Shown here piece after piece: positions 52,853 to 63,783 of a DNA stretch of 64,000 nt (position 1 is the first letter of the stretch; each line of letters begins with the position of its first letter). Source of the DNA: Dendrophyllia cribrosa (lineage: Eukaryota; Cnidaria; Anthozoa; Scleractinia; Dendrophylliidae); contig JAJLRJ010000015.1 in the NCBI GenBank assembly GCA_024195265.1, forward strand, positions 1,120,970-1,184,969, in the 5' to 3' direction. The notes under the pieces are model-generated. The model was not told where the DNA came from, searched no databases, and worked only from the letters and a program-made list of their open reading frames with translations. A program made the position numbers and the translations under genes.

Positions 52853-54355
52853 GCAGAGAGCCTTTTCAGCCGTGATAGCGATGTTTGATACCTGTCCTAG
52901 CTGGTGGAAAGCGCTCTCGGCTATAACAAAAAGGGGAAGTGAGCTTTTTCGTTTTTCGTTCGCTCGAGGGAAAGTTTTATATTTGTTTAACGAATTTCAT
53001 GATAACTTGTACTTAAAACAATTCAAGAACCAATTCAACGTTACCGTTTTCGTTCGCTCGAGGGAAAGTTTTCCAAGCATTGTGTTGCTTTATGTTGGCG
53101 TATTGTACACAGTTCCCTCCGCTTTTAGGTAATTTCGTACTGGCAAGCTGATTTGTTTTGCAGTTGTTACAGAGATGTTTGCTATCCGCCCTGAACTCTG
53201 ATTAAAACCTCAGCTTGCAGTAAATGAAAGAAATTGTGAATAAGGAAATATTAAGTTTTAAAATCTAATCTGTATTGGTTTTTTAATTTGGAAACTGGAT
53301 GAAAAATATATATGTTAGTTTAACGAATTTTATGATAAGTTGTACTTACTTGTACCAATTAAACGTTACCGTTTTTTCCTATAAAGGTGTCTGTTTGCAT
53401 TTCTGTGTTCTATTCCAAATCTAGCCTTCTACCCCTTTCATAAAGCGAAACGAAAAATGTTACCATTCCAAAACAAAAATCCCTCCTCAACAGCTTGTTT
53501 ACTTCAAGCGAGTTTCTACGCAATTCAATGCATGAGAAAAACATGTAGACATCCTTTGCGGGCGAGGCTGTCTCCACGCGGTTTTGGTTAATTTTTTACC
53601 CTGAAGCAAAATATGCCACCTTTTTACAAGGGGGACCTTACCCCCCCCCCCCCCCCCCCCCCCCACTTTTCGTACGAATAAACAAAGATATTTCCCAAAG
53701 TTTCTCACCAGAGATTAAGTTTTCTGTTTCCAGATAAATTTTCTTGGTTTTCACTCCTGTCCACAATAACAAAATAAAGAAGAGTGATAATTGTAGATGA
53801 ATTTGTCCTGCGATATTTTGCGCGTGTAGTGCTAGCGGCGATTTCATGGTGATTTTTTTTGCGCGAGACTTACCAAACACAGAGCTAGCTGAGGCGATTA
53901 CTGTTTTCACTGACACACACCCTACGGAAACCGCTGCATAAAGATTGGAAAAACGCAAACATTACCATAAAACCCCGCCTAAAATTAAATCGCAGTCGCA
54001 CAAAATCGCAAAAAAAGTCTGTGTAAACGGGGCCCAACGAAGCCATTTTCCTTAGGCCTGCGAGCAGAGGCTACTTTTTCTCGTTATGAACTAGCGTACG
54101 AAAGGAAGTAGCCTATGCTCGAAGGGTATTTGGCGGTAACTGGCCTCGCTGGAAAACATGAAATTCAATTGGTCTGTTCTGATCTTACGATTGATGGAGT
54201 TTATCGATCTTTGAAAACACTAAAATTAGTCTAGTTATTGAGGAGTAAGTTGCTGAAAGCACGAGCCGAAGGAAAAGTAACAATTCTTCCTTCGTTCGTT
54301 CTTTCTTCTATCAGTTTTGGTTCAATATGGACATGATGATCGAGTGAAAAGCCCC
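52853..54355. repeat. Downstream repeat block, copy A
   Basis: Matches 59672-61140 with indels, and its first 780 bp match 55455-56150. Landmarks are CAGAGAGCCTTTTCAGCCGTG, TTCGTTCGCTCGAGGG and GCGAGCAGAGGCTACTTTTT. It contains a C24 tract at 53641-53664. Non-coding; it follows the compact YR unit in both full copies and so belongs to the duplicated segment. Confidence 0.85.
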
Positions 54356-55047
54356 CCAAGCTAGGGACAAATCAGATCATGTAAAACCACGCTATCTCTT
54401 GACGATCCTTGACCCCTTGCAGGGAAGGAATAGAACAACGCTATTTTCCTTCCTTGACGTAACGAAAAAACGTAGCGTTGTTATTGCAGTTTGTCCAAAA
54501 TTGTGTACCCATGAAGATTTAATCCCATGCAGTAAACTGGACTTCCATTAAAATGTGAGTGTTATATACCTTTGTTCCGCTGTGTTTAATTAATCACATG
54601 CGAGACTAATAACCGTATTTTTTTGGAATTTTTCTTTTGTAAAACACGATCTTTACTGTGCGTATGAAATCCCTAGAATCAATCGGGCGTGATTTCCCGA
54701 TAAAAACTGGCGCCGATCTCTACTTTTCAGTTGACAGTAACCCTAACGCCGTTCATCGGGTAACTGATTGTTTTTTTGGTTCAAGGTCCAGGGTAAGGTT
54801 GATTTTGCCAGAAGTCAACCCCACCCCGTTACAAAAGTGTCAGCTCCATGGTAGGGTTATGATCTTACGGTTAGGGTTCTTTTTCTTAAAAGTCAACCCT
54901 TATGAAATAACTTAGGGTCAATTGTTTTGAAAAGCCAACCCTTACGAATTAAGTTATAGTTAATGAACTCGCGCAAGGGTTGATTGAAATGCGTTAATAT
55001 CATCATCTTTTTTGTTTTCAGCTGCTAGTTTGTGGTTCTTAGCAAGA
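54356..55047. other. Non-coding stretch
   Basis: Contains several GTCAACCC and AGGGTT words at about 54740-54960 but no telomere array. No gene recognised. Confidence 0.4.
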
Positions 55048-55455
55048 ACCACCGGTTTGCTTTTTTTTTGTTCTGTATTAACTACTTTGTCATTTATTTC
55101 ATTTATTTCATTTCGTTTTTCTATTTCTTTTCTTTCCTGCAGTGAAAATTGGAGTTTCCAGTATATAAAAAACTGGTAAGGAGGCTGCTCTCAGATTGTC
55201 TTCATAACAGAACGAGTCCAGTGGATAATTTAAAACATTATAACTGGAGTCGATGGCATACTAGTGTGGCTTCATTATTTTCACACTTCGGGTAGAACGT
55301 AGCATATCTCATTTAAGACGATTGTTAGAAAATGGCAGCTCAATTTGCCAATATTTGTGTGATAAAACGGGGGAAAGAATTGTTTTACTGTTTTTCCGAC
55401 GTCAAAAGCAAATTGTTTTTCAGAATCGCGGATGATCATCTATATATATAGTACA
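55048..55455 (+). pseudogene. Compact YR unit copy B, left fragment (ORF1 5-prime half)
   Basis: Matches 46630-47037, including the ORF1 start at 55332, then breaks at a short TA-repeat (CTATATATATAG) and jumps into the downstream repeat block. The ORF1 remainder and the YR core are missing. Confidence 0.85.
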
Positions 55456-56150
55456 ATGCAGAGAGCCTTTTCAGCCGTGATAGCGATGTTTGATACCTGT
55501 CCTAGCTGGTCGAAAGCGCTCTCGGCCATAACAAAAAGGAGAAGTGAGCTTTTTCGTTTTTCGTTCGCTCGAGGGAAAGTTTTCCAAGCATTGTGTTGCT
55601 TTTTGTTGGCGTGTTGTAAACAGTTCCCTCCGCTTTTAGGTAATTTCGTACTGGCAAGCTAATTTGTTTTGCAGTTGTTACAGAGGTGTTTGCTATCCGT
55701 CCTGTAATCTGATTAAAACCTCAGCTTGCAGTAAATGAAAGAAATTGTGAATAAGGAAATATTAAGTTTTAAAATCTAATCTGTATTGGTTTTTTAATTT
55801 GGAAACTGAAAAATATATATTATTAGTTTAACGAATTTCAAGATAACTTGTACTTACTTGTACCAATTAAACGTTACCGTTTTTTCCTAAAGGTGTCGGT
55901 TTGCATTTCTGTGTTCTATTCCAAATCTAGCCTTCTACCCCTTTCATGAAGCGAAACGAAAAATGTTACCATTCCAAAACAAAAATCCCGCCTCAACAAC
56001 TTGTTTACTTCAAGCGAGTTTCTACGCAATTCAGTGCATGAGAAAAACATGTAGATATCCTTTGCGAGGCTGTCTCCACGCGGTTTTGGTTAATTTTTTA
56101 CCCTGAAGCAAAATATGCCACCTTATTACCAGGGGGACCAGACTTGAATC
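55455..56150. repeat. Downstream repeat block, partial copy
   Basis: Matches the first part of 52853-53640 and 59672-60240, but leaves the homology just where the other two copies have a poly-C tract, continuing instead with AGACTTGAATCAGTTTC. Confidence 0.85.
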
Positions 56151-56474
56151 AGTTTCTAAAGTAGAATAATAAATCCCTTATTCGATGGTTACCCATTTCC
56201 CCTTCGGGGCTCGGAAAAGTAGTACGCAATTCGAAAAATGTCCACGCGTATTATGTTAAAACCATCGAAATACTTTGAATTACCTGAAGTGGCATAACAA
56301 GAAGGTTAAATTTACGAAATTTCTAATTTTAGATATAACACCTACAATCTTTGATAGCTTTATTCAAAGTTCATTAATGTGGTTTTTCCAAGTAAGGTTA
56401 GAATAAAAAACAATGCCAAGATAGCTTTTTAGTTTTGTCGATTTCCCCATTACATTTTCCTATCCAATCCTTAA

Positions 56475-56869
56475 AGGGAACCTCCATTGTTATAACAAAT
56501 TGACGTTGAATTGTTGGAAATAACGTCTCAATTAATTTTTTTAAAAAAACGAGTGCAAATATAATTTTCGTGTACAAAAAAATGGATATGAATGCTTTTA
56601 AATTTCCCGCGCGCCGCCATTTTGAATATTTATGACGTGTTACGGTTGTCTAATTGTTGCGTTGATTCTTAACAATAGCGGCAACCGTAACACGTCATAA
56701 ATATTCAAAATGGCGGCGAGCGGGAAATTTAAAAGCAAAAATAGGCGATATTCATATCCATTTTTTGGTACACTGAAAAAATATTTTCTATTTGTTATTA
56801 CAATAATCGAAATTTCGACTTCATTTCCAACAATTCAACTTCAATTTGTTATGACAATGGAGGTTCCCT
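56475..56869. mobile_element. TTAA-flanked foldback element (395 bp) with empty site elsewhere
   Basis: Ends AGGGAACCTCCATTGTTAT and ATGACAATGGAGGTTCCCT; arms of about 185 bp fold back. TTAA lies at 56471-56474 and 56870-56873. The paralogous site at 62773-62776 reads CCTTAAGTGC with a single TTAA and no insert. The pattern is that of piggyBac-type insertion. Confidence 0.9.
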
Positions 56870-57326
56870 TTAAGTGCGTATAGCAAAGCATATTTAGCAT
56901 TTTAAAAAGATTCGCAAACTTAAAAAACGGCTTTACACAGAAAAAATAATCGCGACGTGACCTAAGTTAAGCCCTGTTATATTCCACATGGCTTGGTTCC
57001 CTTTGTTCTCGTAGGGGATTATATTGAGTAATCCCCGCTTATTATCAACTGTCTGAAAAGCTGGTGGCGGCTTTTGATTCATTGTTACAGGGGAGTGCGG
57101 GACTGAAACAATAGCAAAACAATGGAATATATTCGCCTCAACATATTCCCCTGACATATTTCCCTCTCAACACCCAAAGTTGCAAACAAAAATAACAGCA
57201 AAGCAAGAAAAAAATTGTCACCAACTTTAAGGATTCTTACATTTTGAACACAACCGAGCAATTTGTTAAACTGAACACAGACGATGATCGTTCCGAAATA
57301 CTGGATTACTGGATTCTACTTACTGC

Positions 57327-57515
57327 TGCGATATCTTGACATTGCTTGGCATCTTCGAACAACACCTCAGTCACTTCTGCAACACTAAACTGCGCGTTAT
57401 CATAAGCACCTCGAGGTTGTTCAGTCGCGAGCTCCTCGTCTAGCTTACTGCTTACATTTAACGAACCACTGAAACTGTTCTGAGTACGAAACAAGTCGTC
57501 TGCCGAGTCACTCAT
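57327..57515 (-). CDS. Possible first coding exon of an unrecognised gene
   Basis: Reads MSDSADDLFRTQNSFSG... to ...AKQCQDIAA, then a consensus donor GTAAGT on the minus strand. The acidic composition is compatible with a disordered N-terminus. No homologue recognised and no second exon located with confidence. The minus-strand open frame at 56933-57157 downstream reads like dispersed repeat sequence. Confidence 0.3.
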
Positions 57516-57759
57516 GTCTTCTGATCTTGGAGTAAATAAAGCTCAGACACGACGCAAAACATGTTTGTTCTGTACGAATTTACCACGTCGAAATCCCAGT
57601 GCGTACGTTCAGCATTTTTATTCTATTGTTCTCCACATATACAAAAGCATTCCGATATATGCATTGCACAAAAGCGTTTGTTTGTCATTGGGCAGTCAAC
57701 CTCGCCCATGTGGAATATAAGCCGGTTATTTTTATTCACCGAGGGCGAATAAATCACGT

Positions 57760-57791
<32 letters not shown>

Positions 57792-57990
57792 GGGCGGAGC
57801 TAGTACTTGGATGGTTGACCAGCCGTGAATACCCTGTCTTCTACAATTTTTGTTTATTTTAAATCCTATTTTATCCTTAAATGAGAATAGCAAAAAAGAA
57901 TATTTAGAATTAAAATAAGCCTCGGGTCTTATTAAGGGACTAAACATTTTATGAGGATGGCCAACCACTTAACAGAGTCTGCGAGGCAGA

Positions 57991-58563
57991 TTTTAAAGTG
58001 AGGGGGCTAAAGCGAATGCGTAAGCATGAGCCACGTAGGGGTTTTCGTCCAAAATGGGCGGAAAATGCATCAAAAATTGGTAATCCTATGGCAAATGACA
58101 GAATGTATTTAATGGGCAACTCATCTCTAAAACTGCCATTTATATCTTTTCAGTTTGATTATCATTGTAAGCAGTAAACTCATTAGCCACGTCAAGAAGG
58201 CAACGTTTATGTCTGTTCTCTGATTACGAGTGTTAAGTATAGTCATGTTGCTGAACCTCTCTTGCTTCATTTTGGAACGGAGCCACGTTTTCAATCTTCG
58301 AGCAGCGAAAAACAATCGCTTGTCAGCTGCGCTGGTTGCCGAGTTTACGAGAAGAAGCCTTGCAGACTGTCATGTTTGTTCAGTTTTAATCGCATCGCTC
58401 GATCTGGTATTGTTTATTTTGATTTTTTATTGAGAAACTAGAACACTGAAAAGCAGATTTTATCAACAAAGCGTTTCGAAATGGCCATTAATAGATTTTT
58501 TCCCCTTACAAAGGCCGCCCAGCCCCTCCCCCTGCGCGGTGCCTGCTTAAGCGTCTTCTGACT
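57991..58563. other. Non-coding stretch before the right fragment of copy B
   Basis: No gene recognised; ends at the abrupt junction into YR-unit homology at 58564. Confidence 0.4.
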
Positions 58564-58943
58564 TCCTTCCCCTCCCTGGCGATTTCGTGGCATTAGTAGC
58601 TGCGAATTCAACTGACAAGTCGCCCGAAGTGTTTGTGGCAAAAGTTATAAGATTATCAGAAGATCGCAAAACAGCGTATCTGGCAGAGTTTTCCGAGACT
58701 GAACCAGAAAAATTTAAACTCAGTGCTGGCAAAAGTTACCAAGAAGCGGTAAATGCTTTGATATATCCAATCGACCTTGTGTACGTGCATTCTAACGGGA
58801 TGTACGAACTTAGGACACCAAAGATCGACATTCATCGTCAGGTTAAGAAGGCGTAAAATATTGATAATGACTAAGATGTATAGTTTCTTGTGAGCACAGT
58901 GTAAAATGGCCTACCTTTTCTTGAATGTCACAGATAATTCATC

Positions 58944-59222
58944 ATGGCTGGGATGACATGTGAGGACGAACTGTTGTCACAAGTACTGAGAGAAATCGAC
59001 CTGTTGCCACAACTGTACTATGCGTTCATCGTCAGTAATGAAAAAACCGTCATTTCCGTGAATTTGGAAAGCTATTCTCGTTGTATTTCGAGCAATTATT
59101 TGTCCTTTACAAGTGATTTTTACTCCGCGTTTCTCCGTCACAGCCCTTCCTTACGCAGCTGTAGTGTTTGTTTGGAACCCCACCGGCCAAAATCACCTCT
59201 GTCTGCCAGACATCTTCGATAG
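58944..59222 (+). CDS. ORF3, copy B, 92 aa
   Basis: Same start and length as ORF3 of copy A, a few substitutions, no stops. Function unknown; overlaps ORF4 by 110 nt. Confidence 0.45.
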   Translation: MAGMTCEDELLSQVLREIDLLPQLYYAFIVSNEKTVISVNLESYSRCISSNYLSFTSDFYSAFLRHSPSLRSCSVCLEPHRPKSPLSARHLR

Positions 59223-59634
59223 AGCTTCGTTAGAATTACTTTTTGATATTTTGGAGTGGAAGCTCTATGGCTACTTGTCTTTCGAAGAATATGATCTCAT
59301 ATCACTTGTGCTATTATGCGGTTTCCTGCTTATCAAAACTGATATACTCCACGCATTTCTGGTTCGGTTACTACCACTCCGCGAAGTAGAAAACTCGCAA
59401 AGTGGGCCAATATTTGTGTACGAACTGTACAGAAACGGGTTTTTAGGAACCGCTCATTCCTATTCACAAGGTGTCGATCATCCATGCTTTTATAACGTGC
59501 TACAGATGTGTACCAGTTTTCGTCAAGTCAAACGCAAACTACACAGTTTTCAACGTTTCAGAGATTTTGCGCGAATCTACACTTACCCCTCAGGCAGGGT
59601 CAGATTTTCAAGAGTGCGTGCAGGGTTTATGTAA
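59113..59634 (+). CDS. ORF4, copy B, up to 173 aa, intact
   Basis: Open through the position where copy A has a 7-nt deletion. Words LPDIFDRASLELLFDILEW, FEEYDLISLVLLCGFLL and FVYELYRNGFLG look like a compact globular protein with hydrophobic helices. No known domain. The upstream boundary is uncertain: it may begin within ORF3 by a frameshift instead of at 59113. Confidence 0.5.
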   Translation: MIFTPRFSVTALPYAAVVFVWNPTGQNHLCLPDIFDRASLELLFDILEWKLYGYLSFEEYDLISLVLLCGFLLIKTDILHAFLVRLLPLREVENSQSGPIFVYELYRNGFLGTAHSYSQGVDHPCFYNVLQMCTSFRQVKRKLHSFQRFRDFARIYTYPSGRVRFSRVRAGFM

Positions 59635-59671
59635 AACACCGTACACTAATTAGTTTGTAGTATATTTCTTA

Positions 59672-61140
59672 CAGCAGAGAGCCTTTTCAGCCGTGATAGC
59701 GATGTTTGATACCTGTCCTAGCTGGTCGAAAGCGCTCTCGGCTGTAACAAAAAGGGGAAGTGAGCTTTTTCGTTTTTCGTTCGCTCGAGGGAAAGTTTTA
59801 TATTAGTTTAACGAATTTCATGATAACTTGTACTTAAAACAAGAACCGATTCAACGTTACCGTTTTCGTTCGCTCGAGGGAAAGTTTTCCAAGTATTCTG
59901 TTGCTTTATGTTGACGTGTTGTACACAGTTCCCTCCGCTTTTAGGTAATTTCGTACTGGCAAGCTGATTTAATTGTTTTGCAGTTGTTACAGAGATGTTT
60001 GCTATCCGTCCTGTACTCTGATTAAAACCTCAGCTTGCAGTAAATGAAAGAAATTGTGAATAAGGAAATATTAAGTTTTAAAATCTAATCTGTATTGTTT
60101 TGTTAATTTGGAAACTAAAATATATATATACATATATATTATATATATTAGTTTAACGAGTTTCATGCTAACTTGTACTTACTTGTACCAATTAAACGTT
60201 ACCGTTTTTTCCTATAAAGGTGTCTGTTTGCATTTCTGTGTTCCCCCCCCCCCCCCCCCCCCCCCCCCCCACACACTTTTCGTACGAATAAACAAAAAAA
60301 TTTTCCAAAGTTTCTCACAAGAGATTAAGTTTTCTGTTTCTAGAAAAAATTTCCTTGGTTTTCACTCCTGTCCACAACAGCAAAAAATAGAGAAGAGTGA
60401 TAATTTTTAGATGAATTTGTCCTGCGATATTTTGCGCGTGTAGTGCTAGTGGCGATTTCATGGCGATTTTTTTTGCGCGAGAGTTACCGAACACACAGAG
60501 CTACAACCAACGTCATAATTCCTTGGGACACTTGATCAAACATATCTCAACCTCCCTCCCCCCTTGTTCAAAGTTGAAAAAACCGGCGATTTTTGCGTTA
60601 AAAACAAGACCGTATAGCTCTGTCAACTTTGGTAAGGGCTGAGGGGGTATCTGAGAGGCGCAGTGTCCCATTTAGTCTGAGGTTGTAGCTGAGGCGATTA
60701 CTGTTTTCACTGACACGCACCCTACGGAAACCGCTGCATAAAGATTGGAAAAACGCAAACATTACCATAAAACCCCGCCTAAAATTAAATCGCAGTCGCA
60801 CAAAATCGCAAAAAAAGTCTGTGTAAACGGGCCCAACGAAGCCATTTTCCTTAGGCCTGCGAGCAGAGGCTACTTTTTCTCGATATGAACTGGCGTACGA
60901 AAGGAAGTAGCCTATGCTCGAAGGGTATTTGGCGGTAACTGGCCTCGCTGGAAAACCGCATGAAATTCAATTGGTCTGTTCTGATCTTAGAGTTTATCGA
61001 TTTTTGAAAACACTAAAATTAGTCTAGTTATTGAGGAGTAAGTTGCCGAAAGTACGAGCAAAAGCAAAAGTAACAATTCTTCCTTCGTTCGTTCTTTCTT
61101 TTATCAGTTTTGGTTCAATATGGACATGATGATCGAGTGT
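59672..61140. repeat. Downstream repeat block, copy B
   Basis: Matches 52853-54355 with indels, including a C28 tract at 60243-60270 in the place of the C24 tract of copy A, and an extra stretch at about 60500-60690 not present in copy A. Confidence 0.85.
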
Positions 61141-61204
61141 AAAGTATCATGCAGCCATCGTCTCATAGGTTTTGTCAATAAGAAGGTTTCTCGTGATATT
61201 CTAA

Positions 61205-61450
61205 TGCCCCGTTCGCACCAACGGTTAAACATGTTTAAATGTTGTTTAGTTTAACTACGTTTTTAGCCTCTATCTTGAACATTTTGAAACGTATATGACT
61301 CAAACTACTTGGAATGGTATTAAAGTCAATAAAGTTTCTTTAAGTAAAGATTTCACTCCAAATATTACGGGAGGTTAGGAGGTATTTTTCTAAACCGGTT
61401 TTAAACTAAACAACATTTAAACATGTTTAAGCGTTGGTGTGAATGGGGTA
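61205..61450. mobile_element. 246-bp MITE, TAA-flanked
   Basis: Ends TGCCCCGTTCGCACCAACG and CGTTGGTGTGAATGGGGTA are inverted repeats; internal AAACATGTTTAAATGTTG is also inverted. TAA lies on both sides (61202-61204 and 61451-61453), as expected for PIF/Harbinger-type elements, though 3-bp matches are weak evidence. Confidence 0.65.
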
Positions 61451-61556
61451 TAAGATTATTTCTGGCACTGCGACCTGCAATCCCATAACCACATAGAGGC
61501 GCCTTAATTGATCCAAACTGATGAACAAGGGGTCGGCATACTAGTACAGTCAAACC

Positions 61557-62157
61557 CCGTTAATACGGACACTGAAGGGACCATAGAAAGTGTCCGTATG
61601 AACGGTGTCCGTATTAAGCGGGTCATGTTATTTAAGTAAAAAATACAGCTTTTATTGGATCGAAATACTTTAGAAATAAAACAGGGCATTAGCATCGTCA
61701 AACTTAACATCTCTAACTTACACAAAGCAATTATTATGTGGACGATGTCCGTGGAAACACTCAAAAGTCGCTTATTTGTACATTATATACTTTATCAAAA
61801 ACCGCCAGTACATTTGTTGCCAAAATACATCAGAAATTGACGTCTAGACTTCATCTTATCCCATCTTCTGCAGCACTGTGAACATGACATGTCGCCATCC
61901 GAAGGTTTTTTACCTTCAGAAAAGGTTAGTCTTAAACACAGTTAACAATGAAGTGTCCATATTAGCGAGGTTAACTTTCTATGAGAATCCGTTGATTGGA
62001 CAAGAAAAAAGTTTCCGTTATCCGCATTAACGGGTGTTCGTATTAATCGGGTTGAATTTTTAAAAACGGTAAGGCCTTGCCCCAGGGACAAAGAAAACTG
62101 TCCGTATTCAACGAGGTGTCCGTATTAAGCGGGTGTCCGTAAGGCAAGGTTCGACTG
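61557..62157. mobile_element. 601-bp non-autonomous pogo/Tigger-like element
   Basis: Ends CAGTCAAACC...ACGGACAC and the inverted GTGTCCG...GGTTCGACTG, flanked by TA on both sides (61555-61556, 62158-62159). The GTGTCCGTATTAAGCGGG subterminal word recurs several times in both halves, as in pogo-like members of the Tc1/mariner superfamily. No transposase frame. Confidence 0.8.
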
Positions 62158-62429
62158 TATTGGAAAGAGAAGAGCAAAACGAATTTCAGTTCGAAAAGCG
62201 GAAAACACACTGCATTCAGTTTTCGTCGATTATATCATTTTGTTTTTTGCTAAATGAAATCTGTTATTCGTAGCATTCTTATAACAGGCAGAGCAGACCC
62301 TCTCCCCGCCGCTTCCCTGCGCACTTGAAACCAGCGGCCCGGCACTTGAAAATTAAAAAACAGTGCTGGTATTGCACTGTAAAATCCCGGCTTTACGTTT
62401 TTTTGCCAAAGAAGAAGGGAGCAAACAAT

Positions 62430-63065
62430 GGCGGGACTAGACTTGAATCAGTTTCTAAAGTAGAATAATAAATCCCTATTCGATGGTTAACCATGTCCCC
62501 TTCGGGGCTCGGAAAAGTAGTACGCAATTCGAAAAATGTCCACGCGTATTATGTTAAAACCATCCGGAATTACTTTGAATTACCTGAAGTGGCATAACAA
62601 TAAGGTTAAATCTACGAAGTGTCTAATTTTAGATATAACACCTACAATCTTTGATAGCTTTAAACAAAGTTCATTAACGTGGTTTTCCTAAGTAAGGTTA
62701 GAATAAAAAACAATACTAAGATAGCTTTTTAGTTTTGTTGATTTCCCGCGATTACATTTTCCTATCCAGTCCTTAAGTGCGTATAGCAAAGCATATTTAG
62801 CATTTTAAAAAGATTCGCAAACTTAAAAACGGCTTTACACAGATAAAAAAATCGCGACGTGACCTAAGTTAAGCCCTGTTGGGCGGAGCTAGTACTTGGA
62901 TGGTTGACCAGCCGTTATGTTCTCTTGCCAGCCGTGAATACCCTGTCTTCTACATTTTTTTTTTTCTTGTTTTAAATTCCTATTTTATCCTCAAATGCGA
63001 ATAGCAAAAAAGCCGGGATATTTAGAATTAAAATAAGCCTCGGGCTTATATTTTCAAGGCCTTAT
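62430..63065. repeat. Segment shared with 56135-57990, copy B
   Basis: Collinear with copy A but lacking the TTAA element and the 0.8-kb piece 56988-57788. It has a small local duplication of CCAGCCGT at about 62929-62955. Confidence 0.8.
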
Positions 63066-63783
63066 TAAAGTGTATATGACAGTGATTTTTTTATTTGCTT
63101 GGATCTTTTTTATTTGCTTGATCTTTTTCATTTGCTTGACCATAGACAACACACCTTAAAAGAACCATGTTTCTTCCTCAGGGCGGATCAAAAACTGTGA
63201 GGAACTGAGAAACCTCGACACCGGCATTCTGCCGAAGTGCCTATTAAAAATTATTGCTTAGCTTTCAAAATCAACAAAAACGAAACATTTATTGGTGAAG
63301 ATTTTGAACATAACACAGCTTTTCGGCCCGAACAGTTTTCGGAACTTTCGAAAAACGCTTGCCAGCTCCGACGAAGGGCTAGCGCTCGAAACGTCAGCTA
63401 TTTGAATCTTTTTACAGTGGTCAATTTACCTTATCGACTAAGTCGATGAAACTAAATTCTTAAGTTAGGTCGGGCCTCCCACTCAGTCAATATGTACACA
63501 GTATTTTACCTTAAAAACGATAAAACAAATGATGGACTTATGAACAAAATAACGACTAGAAAACTCAAAATAGCTCATAACTCGCGTCATATTTCGAGTG
63601 AAAGAAACACGCACCAGATTTGACGTAAGTCACGTGATCACCCACACCGCGAAAATAAATGCAATTGGCTCTTTCAAAAAAACAAACTGTTCTGATAATG
63701 CTATTGGCTGTTTTTGAAGTTGTCTGGATTTAAAGACAAAAGAATCGTTTATTTTTTTCATTCTTGTCGAGAATCGCTTTAGT
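63066..63783. other. Non-coding stretch with a hammerhead-like motif
   Basis: 63366-63398 has CGACGAAGGGCTAGCGCTC followed by GAAACGTC, which can be drawn as a degenerate minimal hammerhead-ribozyme core (CCGACGA, short stem II, GAAA, GUC). It is followed by TGGTCAATTTACCTTATCGAC. Such motifs are known in Penelope-like retroelements; no reverse transcriptase is present here. Confidence 0.3.

Larger units (their letters stand above)
56135..57990. repeat. Segment shared with 62430-63065, copy A
   Basis: 56140-56474 matches 62433-62776, 56874-56987 matches 62777-62880, and 57789-57960 matches 62880-63040. The intervening 56475-56869 is a TTAA-flanked insertion. The 56988-57788 piece is absent from copy B and holds the exon called at 57327-57515. 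Confidence 0.75.
58564..59660 (+). pseudogene. Compact YR unit copy B, right fragment (C-terminal domain, ORF3, ORF4)
   Basis: Homology to copy A starts at CTTCCCCTCCCTGGCGAT, which encodes LPLPGDF at the start of the C-terminal extension of the YR (residue about 513 of 608). Everything upstream, including all catalytic residues, is missing. The extension reads open to its stop at 58856 with several synonymous differences, followed by ORF3 at 58944-59222 and ORF4. Confidence 0.85.

Noticed and set aside
54720..54960. AGGGTT-containing stretch as another telomere tract
   Set aside because: Only isolated words separated by unrelated sequence, no tandem array.
56933..57157. Minus-strand 74-codon frame (NQKPPPAFQTVDNKRGLL) as an exon
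   Set aside because: It reads like dispersed repeat sequence, has no matching splice phase to the 57327-57515 exon that I could establish, and no domain.
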